Source: Symbiodinium natans (lineage: Eukaryota; Sar; Dinophyceae; Suessiales; Symbiodiniaceae). Taken from it: a stretch of 64,000 nt of DNA. Made by a program: the position numbers and the translations under genes. Numbering within the stretch: the stretch's first letter is position 1; every line of letters starts with the position of its first letter. Positions 36,296 through 64,000 of the stretch are shown here, one piece after another. The notes beneath the pieces were generated by a model. The model was not told the origin of the DNA. It worked only from the letters and a program-made list of their open reading frames with translations, and did not search any database. The stretch spans positions 1 through 64,000 of the forward strand of contig CAJNDS010002443.1 in the NCBI GenBank assembly GCA_905221605.1, read 5' to 3'.

Positions 36296-37917
36296 CTACT
36301 CAAGCAGTGGTGGTGCCTTCCGATACTCCCAGTCATGCGTGACTCGGAAGACAACAGCAGCTAGTAACCCTCCGGCAATTTGGAACAGACAGTAAGTCAA
36401 GCAGTAGGTCAACAGCTGCAGGTTGTTGAACATGGCGCTGTCCACAGTTGCAATACTCCATGTCACGGCTGGGTTCAAGACGCCCCCGGAAATAGAGCTT
36501 GAAGCGAAGCCACCCAGCAACACACATGCTCCGATGGCAAAGCCAAACGGAAAGTTCTGGGTTGACACGACATCTGCGTGCTTGGCAGTTGCCACACTGA
36601 GCACCACGAACGCAATCAATGAGGTGAAGGCCGTTTCTACAATAAAGACTGCAATCCAGCTGTATGGCAACGTCGGCTGCAACCTGATTTCTGTTTTCAC
36701 GAGCGTGCTCTCGCTCTGGTAGGCCGCAACGATCGCACCGGCCAGAGATCCAGCAAGGAGCTGTACGGCAATGTACGCCACACCTCGGCCAACAGGGCAT
36801 TTCCCTCGCCCACTGAAGACCACGGCAGCAGTGACCGCTGGGTTCAAGTGCCCGCCGCTGATGTCATGCACTGCGTAGATCATGCTGGCAAGGGCTGCGA
36901 AAGCCGCCCAAGGCGTTGCCGATGAACGCATCACCAGGTTCACTCCCACGGTGATGCAAAGGAAGAAAGTGCCTAGAAACTCGCTCAGAAGCTTTGACAG
37001 TAGTGTGCCCCCTGCATCCACCAGTTGCTCTCTGGATGGTGCTTCATTGCGAAGCTCTCCGATCCGCACTGCAACGAACATGGCTGCAGCCATTGTTGCA
37101 CCGAAGAGTTGCATCCCGGCAAAAGCCATGCCCCACGGCCCTGCAACGGTGTCAGGAGCCCTCAGCTCGGAAGCTCGGAGGCTCAAAATCTAAAAACAAC
37201 GGAAAACATGATGCGGGGTCATTGACAGTCTACTCTATTTTGAGTTCGGGAAAGTAGCATCTTTGCACTATCTTTGCGTGCAAGCTGCCGAGCTCCCACG
37301 ACCTCCAAGCCCAGCGACACTGCTGGGTTGAAGACTCCACCTGAGATCCCGCCCGATGCCTGGCCGCCGGCAACAATCACCAGGCCGATTGCGAGGCCGA
37401 AGTAGTGATTCTGGTCGCGGTCCGGGTTGTTGCTCTTGGACGTAGACACGCAAAGCACCACGAAACACAGCATGCCTGTGTAGAGAGCTTCGAGGAACGC
37501 GGCATCCCAAAAACCGAACGGGGGTATCGGAGACACCCCAAGCGGCCGCTGGAAAATCTCATAGCAGGCGATGCCAGCCACAACACCAGCCGAGACTTGC
37601 AGCAAAATGTACGCAATCACTTGGGCCCATGGCATCTTTCGGGTCAGACCACAAGCGAAAGAGACTGCTGGATTGAAGTGGCCACCGGAGACAGGTCCCA
37701 AGCTGTACACCAATACTGCCAGCAAAGACCCAGTGGCAGTCCCGCCAAAGTCCACACTCTCCGCGATGCCACAAATAGCTATGGCAAAAACGAGAAGGTA
37801 GGTTCCAATGAATTCAGCCACATAGGGGGCCATGGTCTCTGCGAAGCTGCTTTGTGGCGTTGGCGCAGTTGTCGAGCCATATGTAGACAGCACAGAAGCA
37901 TCTTTCGGCGAGGCCAT
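36296..37917 (-). CDS. Tandem-fused aquaporin (two complete MIP domains)
   Basis: A membrane channel of the major intrinsic protein family. Exons are 37917-37311 and 37140-36296, joined over a 170-bp GC-AG intron. The phase-1 junction gives NPAVSLGPWGMAFAGMQL, so the last helix of domain 1 is restored; total about 483 residues. The start at 37917 (MASPKDASVL) follows a TTTGTTTTTATTTTTGCTCAAG tract that could be a trans-splice acceptor. Domain 1 has SGGHFNPAVSFACG (loop B) and SGGVFNPAVSLG (loop E). Domain 2, beginning near LLSKLLSEFLGTFFLC, has SGGHLNPAVTAAV and SGGVLNPAVTWS. All four NPA boxes are intact, giving twelve predicted membrane helices. Both loop-E motifs read NPAV instead of NPAR, so the usual selectivity-filter Arg is absent, as in plant TIP1 channels. 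Water, H2O2, urea or ammonia transport is therefore possible. Aquaporins with two full domains in one chain are unusual. Confidence 0.92.
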
Positions 37918-39022
37918 GGGATTTGGAACACATGTAGGGTTCAATAACCGGATGAACGCAAGCTTGAGCAAAAATAAAAACAAATTCAGTTGATGGTCGT
38001 GTGGTTGCCCCGCACTGACTTGCATGGGCGCTAATATGGGCCCCATCGTATGATCTGAAACGTGCCGTCCACCTAACAAATGTGGCATCACAACACCGGC
38101 AATTGCACCTGCTCTACTTGGGCGCGGGAGCCGGGGTTTGCGTTGACTACCAACAAGAACTCGCTTCGCTGCCTTAGATATGCGACATTTGTACCCGCAT
38201 GCAAGTTAACTAGCCTGTGTTGTGCAAAGGTCCTGCTGCGCACAATCTGGCTGTGGCAATGGTCTGTCAGCACGTGCTTTGTAGTCCGGCCGTGACAAAC
38301 TACTGGCAAAACTCATCAAATAAGCGCCCTGCAGCTCTGCACGTGCTTTGTCGTTGTCGCATAGTGTCTTGGCCTGAGCCGACCCCACTCGACTGAAACT
38401 ATGTTCGCCCGTCTTGGTGTCACTTGCGAACATTCTCAACATGAACTCGCAGTGGCATAATCTAAGTAGCTGACAAAATGTAGTCCAGATTCCGCAGAGA
38501 TCAACTCACGAGCATGCTCCTGGCGATGGTGACTGTGATGGATCTTGAGCCTTGGCACGAAAGCCTCTTGCAAGCGTCACATGGTCAACCTGGGATGGTT
38601 CAGGCCCATGGCGACGAACTCGCGCACATGCAACACTGCAAAACCCATCTGCTTGAATCAGGTTAATACAACTCTAAATCCTCTGTGCAGCAATGCTAGC
38701 TTCGCAACATAACCGCAATGACTGTTTCAACTGGGCGTCAATGCGTATCAGCAACCCCGCCCCCGCACTTTGGCTGGAACAATAGCGTGAACAAATGCTT
38801 TGGCACAAACTTTGGAAGCACAATTGGCTTCTGCGCAGCTGGTGTTCACACAAGCAGCAATTGAAGTTAGGTTTTGCAGTTCTTGTCGCAATTTTGTTGC
38901 CCGCCCTGCCCCCCCCCCCCCTCCCCCGGCCCCACCCGGCTCGATGATGTGCCGGCTGTGCCACTCGTGACTCATCAGAATGCCCAGCGCTAGTCCATAC
39001 CAGCATGTCTCAGCAAAAAACA
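37918..39022. other. Intergenic between SERCA 3' end and aquaporin start
   Basis: Contains the pyrimidine-rich tract just upstream of the aquaporin start (minus strand, about 37985-37960) that is a candidate spliced-leader acceptor, and a poly-C tract near 38910. No other coding motif was recognised. Confidence 0.45.
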
Positions 39023-59457
<20,435 letters not shown>

Positions 59458-61320
59458 CTGAGCAATTTTGGAGTCCAAGCACATACGCACCGGCAAGACT
59501 ATGAACGGACTCGAGCACAGTGACGGGGATCCTTACAGAGTCTTTGAGCTCGTTCCGAAGTCGGACCTACAGTGAAGACTGAGGGCCGACGGGCCTGCAA
59601 CAGGCTCTGACTCCTGCGGCTACTTGCACAGAAAAACGCATTCTGCGTTCTGCCTTTGCGGCAAAGCTAAGACTTAGGAAACCATCCTCCTGCAAACAGA
59701 CATCACCACTTGGTGGAGATCTGTATAAGGACATTTCCCATCGCTGGGATTGCCGGGGACATTAAGTTTGTGCAGCAAGTTAATTTCGCGCCTGCCTGGA
59801 GCACAAGCCTTCCTACTGCACTATTTGACTATTTGCACTGGCATCGATGGATGTCGTTTGTCCGCACTGCAGGCAGGGTCACACATGCGGAACAACGCCA
59901 GTCAGGTTTTAACATGGCTTGTACGCTGCCATCTCAAAGAATAAGAACTCATATGCACTGGTCCGGGATGACGTATCAGGGACGCTGGCAGTTGCATGGT
60001 GTCTGCTTGGGTGTGGGGCACTACATGTGTTGGAATGGACGTCCTTCCTCTGCAGGTTGCGCAAAAGTGTCTCTGATGCAGCTTGCTCAGGCTCCCGGAT
60101 GTCATCAAGCATTATCAAAGAGTTGGATAGGCTTCCCGGTCGTGGACAAGGTGATGGCACAACAAATTTCAACATCTGTCACAGTCGGCTGTAGCAGCAT
60201 CAACCAGAACGACGTTCTGGCATATGTCATTTGCTAAGCGACTTGTCTCAAATTTACAGTAGCGCCTTGGCCAGTTCCAGGGGGCAGAGAGCTCACAAGC
60301 TTCTCGTGAACGGCTCCCTCAAACTGCCGACTCGCTCGATTCCACGCGAGTCCTTGCCATTCGGTCAACTGAGTCAACTGGTCTCAAGGAGCAAACTTCC
60401 ACCCCCAAAAACTTCAATAGAGATGCCCTCACATGCAATCTCTCGCCTGCTTTTCTGCAGCAAGCCGCTTTTCTGCTGCGCGCTTCCCCTGTCCTCACAG
60501 GATGGCACAGCTTAAACCTAGCCTAGTCAGGCGCGTGCCTTGCAGTGTGCTTTGCAGTGTGCTTGCGCTCTTGAATCTCTTGAAAGGATCAGTCCTTGGA
60601 GCCGGAACTTCCGGGGTCTGGCTTGCGCTTGGGCTCAACGCCCTCAGTCTCCAAGGCTCAGGGGTGGATACAACGGAACATAGAATGACACATTGCTCAT
60701 AAAACATGTCCAGAATCCAACCAATATTCAACATGCACAGGAATTACGAACAATGATCAAGTCAGCAAGCCTAATCGGTACAGAAGCGCGCGATGGAGGC
60801 AAGGTTCAGTGGCTGCCTTTTTTATGGACTGACCCTTCTTTGGAGCTGCTCTCGGCGAAGGGGTGTCTGTCCTGGGCTGGCCCCACGTGAGGTGTCGAAG
60901 AAGGCGACAGTGTAAGATTTTAAGGTTCAAAGCCCCCGAAATCAACAAAGCCTGCTGCGATATGGAGATATCCTTAACGAAGACTTTTCAACGTTCAGCG
61001 AGAACAAAACACAGCTGAAGACGGGCTTCGTGACTTCGACTTCCGCATCGCCAGGCTCTTGCGGTTCACCAGCCTCAACCTGCATGGGCACCAAGTTTGC
61101 ACCGGCCCTAACAACGGACTCCAAGTCCGTGCCGTGGAGATGCAGCGCAGAAAACAAAAACACTCAGAATTCACGCTGTGAGGTAAATAAATACATAATC
61201 CCCAGAGAAAACCGACAAATTCTTCGGTGACGATCGAGACTGTGTCGCCCCCAACTTCGCCTGATGAGTAAGGATAGGATTAGTAAAGCCAGCTTCTGTT
61301 TAGAAAGTTGGCAGAAACAA
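59458..61320. other. Expected location of upstream SERCA exons; none recognised
   Basis: The minus strand was read for the SERCA A-domain and M1-M3 landmarks (TGES, VPADIR, WQE, INIGHFND, LDEFGE), but none was found. A minus-strand frame at 60942-61163 contains HLHGTDLESVVRAGANLVPM and another near 59909-60175 contains IMLDDIREPEQAASETLLRN. Both are unassigned. The missing exons may lie beyond 64000 or be too small to see by eye. Confidence 0.4.
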
Positions 61321-61324
61321 TGTT

Positions 61325-61775
61325 TTCCAAAAAGCCATTTTAAGAGGTCCCAGAAGAGGACTTCATAGGAATGGCTTTTATGGATATTCAACGCTCAGTA
61401 GATTTTTGCGGCTCAGAAGATGTTATCCTAGGGTGTGGCCTCTTAAGATGAAGTTCTGTCTATAATTTACGCACGAACGAAGCCCACATGAAAATTCAAT
61501 AGGGTGTGGGCTTGTGATATGAAAAGCAATTTTCGATCAATTACGAAGGAAGCCGAGATGAAGATTTCGTAGGCTGTAACGTCTGAATATGAAGTTCGAA
61601 TGAGTTTTTGCTACGAACAGGCATGCCCCAGAAGAGGATTTCCTGGGCTGTGCCAGAAGAGGATTCATTACGGTGTGGCCTTTGGATGAATATTTCTCAT
61701 AAAGCTGTATTACGCATGATGCCAGAGGATTTCTCAGAGAAATTTCTCTAAGAGTGTGGGCTTTTCATCTCGGCT
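61325..61775 (+). repeat. About 60-bp degenerate tandem repeat (CAGAAGAGGATTTC / GGTGTGGCCT)
   Basis: Related blocks recur: CCCAGAAGAGGACTTCATAG (61350), GGGTGTGGCCTCTTAAGATGA (61432), AGGGTGTGGGCTTGTGATATG (61500), CCAGAAGAGGATTTCCTGGGC (61628), CCAGAAGAGGATTCATTACGG (61652) and AGAGTGTGGGCTTTTCATC (61751). About six diverged copies are present. They do not encode a recognisable protein. No neighbouring gene was identified. Confidence 0.65.
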
Positions 61776-61867
61776 TCGAATTGGATTGAAATGTGAATAT
61801 GATGTGGCCGAAAAGCTTTTCGACCTAGACCATTTGGGGGGGAGGGGGGTGAGCACATATGTGTGAC

Positions 61868-62022
61868 TGTGTGTGTGTGTGTGTGGCTGTGCGCGTGCGT
61901 ATGTGAATGTGTATGTGTGTATATAAAAAGTGTGTGTGTGTGTAAAATGTATAGATAAATGCATAAAACATACATACATACAGACATACATATATAGAAA
62001 TATATATATATATATATATCCT
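61868..62022 (-). repeat. (TG)n and (TA)n microsatellite cluster
   Basis: TG runs at about 61868-61945, ACATACATACAGACATACAT near 61970 and a TA run at about 61998-62020. The His-Thr and Ile-Tyr repeat frames on the minus strand are artefacts. Confidence 0.9.
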
Positions 62023-64000
62023 AAACCCCATGGCCTCGACGGCCACCGGCTCAGAAAGCTCGTTGGAGTTGTCTCCTGAACCTGCGAGTAAGAATGCAAT
62101 ATGGGGGTTTACGCAATAGGGGACCCTCGTTTAGACTAGGATCTCAGTATAACAAGGACCCCAATAAGGTACCGCTACTTCGCCTAATATCGTAAATCCC
62201 CATATCCGGTTTGGCAGCAAGTTTGCGACAGATTGCAAGCAGCCTTGCTTGGGTAAGCGGCGGGCGCACATGGGCTTGTACAAAAACACCACTCATGCCT
62301 TTGGCATCAATGAAGCACTTCGACAGCTTGGGGTTAAACTACTGAGGTGCTGACGCGCTACAGAGGCCTTCTTGCAAGAAGCTCGCGCATAAAAAACGCC
62401 GGCACAAATTCTTCGGCCTTGTGGTGGAGTCGTCTTCGAGCTTGACTTATCTTCAAAGAAGTTGTGGAGCGCTGATTTTCTGAATCTGCTTGGCAAAGGC
62501 CATCGCGAGATTTGCAGCTGCTTGTCTAGACTCGGGTCCAGACCAGCGTTTGTAACCTGTTGTAAGACCCAGTGGGCACGGGTTCAACCTGGAACTTTCA
62601 CGGTTTGTTCTGAGACCCAGCCTTGGCGATTTCGATTGGTACTTGCAAGCTGCAAGCGTTGCTATGATGAGCATTGCCCGTTGTATAACCCAGCGTCATC
62701 GTTTGAATTCTTCATTTTGACGAGACAAATACACCGTCAGTCCGACGTCGCATTTCGATGAGCCGGGGAGTGTTTTTGCACGATGATTGCTACACACTTG
62801 GATTCCACGAAGCAAGCGTCGACCGCCTGGCTGTGCTTCTGTTGGCTTGCCGATGACTGCGACGGCACCCGCGCTCCTTGGCTCAAAAGTGCATGAGAGT
62901 CAGAGTTAGATAGGTGGCCCATTGTTGTCCTGGCCAAATAATATGGCAAACAGCTGAACCAGCAGAAGGCCCGGCAAAATCTGAAACAGAACACAGTTTG
63001 GGCAGCCTCACTGCTTGAGGCCTTGAGGACCTCATTGCCGGGCGGCGTGGGTGAACCATTCGCAGCCTGCGCATAGCGGATGTTGTGTCGGCACTGGCAT
63101 GTGCTGCCGCGTAACAGTCCGCTGGCATTTTGCCCAGGCACCGACGCAGGTGCTCTGCTGCCGGCATGCCTGGTGAACTCAGGCGCGACAGGGTCAGAAC
63201 TCCCTAATTAGCCTACTCGTTTCTTTGCTGCGGAAACTGCACTACTGACTGAAAGAACCTCTCAACAACGGTACCTCGATCCCACCCGGAAGACCTGGCA
63301 GGATGATAGCCAGCTTCTACACCACCCACAAATGCTGCGTCGGTGCAGTCTGTCCGCTTCTGACATGTCTGCTTCCAGGAGGCCATTCTGCACAGGAGCT
63401 GGGGCATTATAGAACAATAGTGTGCAGCAGCTCATCCAGCACATGGAGCAGCAACAGCAAAGGGACTCTTGGCAAAGATTGTAGTTGACGGGCCTCCTCT
63501 ACCAAGCTTGCTGTGGATGCACTACCTCAGATGGGCATAATGGCAGTGGGAATCAAGTCTGGAGACAAGGTGGGCCTGCTGTTTTATACACTTTCAAACG
63601 CACTCGTCCCTGTCCAATGCTTGCCCTGTATACCTGTGACTGCGGTCTCAAGCGGTTGCTCATGACAGCACTTGTGCGCAAGAAGAAGCAAACAAGTCTT
63701 GCGGAAACTGCCGCGAAGACTTTCCAGCGAAAGATGTCATCGGCAGCCCACTCCCGAACTCATCCCGACAGATACTCTGAATCTTCGTCATTGGACCCTT
63801 CTTCTTGCGGCTGCGGAGGAATCCTCGGAACATTTTTGCGTGACAATTGTTCAGGGAGCTGGCCGAGGCCCGGAGCCTCAAACGTTCGGGGATTCTTGGC
63901 GAGTTTCCGGCCGGAAGGGGCAAGGCCGGGAACTTGCAACAGGTGCTGAGAAAAGAAACCCTATTGAGGGCGTTTACCGAAATTTAGCACATGTAGCAAC
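62023..64000. other. No gene assigned at the window edge
   Basis: Minus-strand frames at 62453-62674 (AAANLAMAFAKQIQKI), 62940-63000 (ILPGLLLVQLFAILFGQ) and 63660-63760 (GLPMTSFAGKSSRQFPQ) have some coding texture but match nothing I recognise. If the SERCA gene continues past the window, this interval would be one of its introns or its 5' flank. Confidence 0.3.

Overview
This is nuclear DNA of a dinoflagellate, probably a Symbiodiniaceae-type alga. The genes are broken into many very small exons (11-94 nt in the best-resolved gene). Most introns start with GC, some with GA or GT, and they end in AG, usually followed by G. Every gene I can identify reads from the minus strand. There is no operon-like or prokaryotic organisation. 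The genes were found by reading the minus strand for conserved family motifs and joining exons only where the reading frame continued exactly. Nothing was run against a database.

Layout in the direction of transcription, from high to low coordinates:
(1) A SERCA-type Ca2+-ATPase, 59.5-39.0 kb. Its first exons (A domain, M1-M3) were not found. All Ca2+-site motifs seen in M4, M5, M6 and M8 are intact.
(2) An ACSS3/PrpE-type acyl-CoA synthetase, 52.5-45.3 kb, on the same strand. It lies wholly between two consecutive blocks of SERCA exons.
(3) A double aquaporin, 37.9-36.3 kb: two complete MIP domains in one reading frame, with one 170-bp intron.
(4) An unassigned coding-like region, 35.1-30.8 kb.
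(5) A type II (alternative) NADH dehydrogenase, 30.1-24.5 kb.
(6) An unassigned coding-like region, 24.1-21.4 kb.
(7) A roughly 1.7-kb AT-rich element bounded by inverted repeats, 18.9-20.6 kb. It contains a degenerate telomere-like tract and a long foldback.
(8) The mu subunit of an AP-4-like adaptor complex, 17.4-11.0 kb, resolved into 22 micro-exons.
(9) An unassigned region, 10.5-4.4 kb.
(10) A two-exon membrane protein with an SHTW motif and a possible N-myristoylation start, 3.3-1.6 kb.

The gene products serve separate housekeeping roles: Ca2+ uptake into the ER, activation of short-chain acids, water or solute channels, non-proton-pumping NADH oxidation, and vesicle coat assembly. They do not form one pathway. 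The shared strand fits the long one-way gene arrays known in dinoflagellates. The most unusual features are the nested same-strand gene, the fused tandem aquaporin, the micro-exon/GC-donor architecture and the inverted-repeat AT island.
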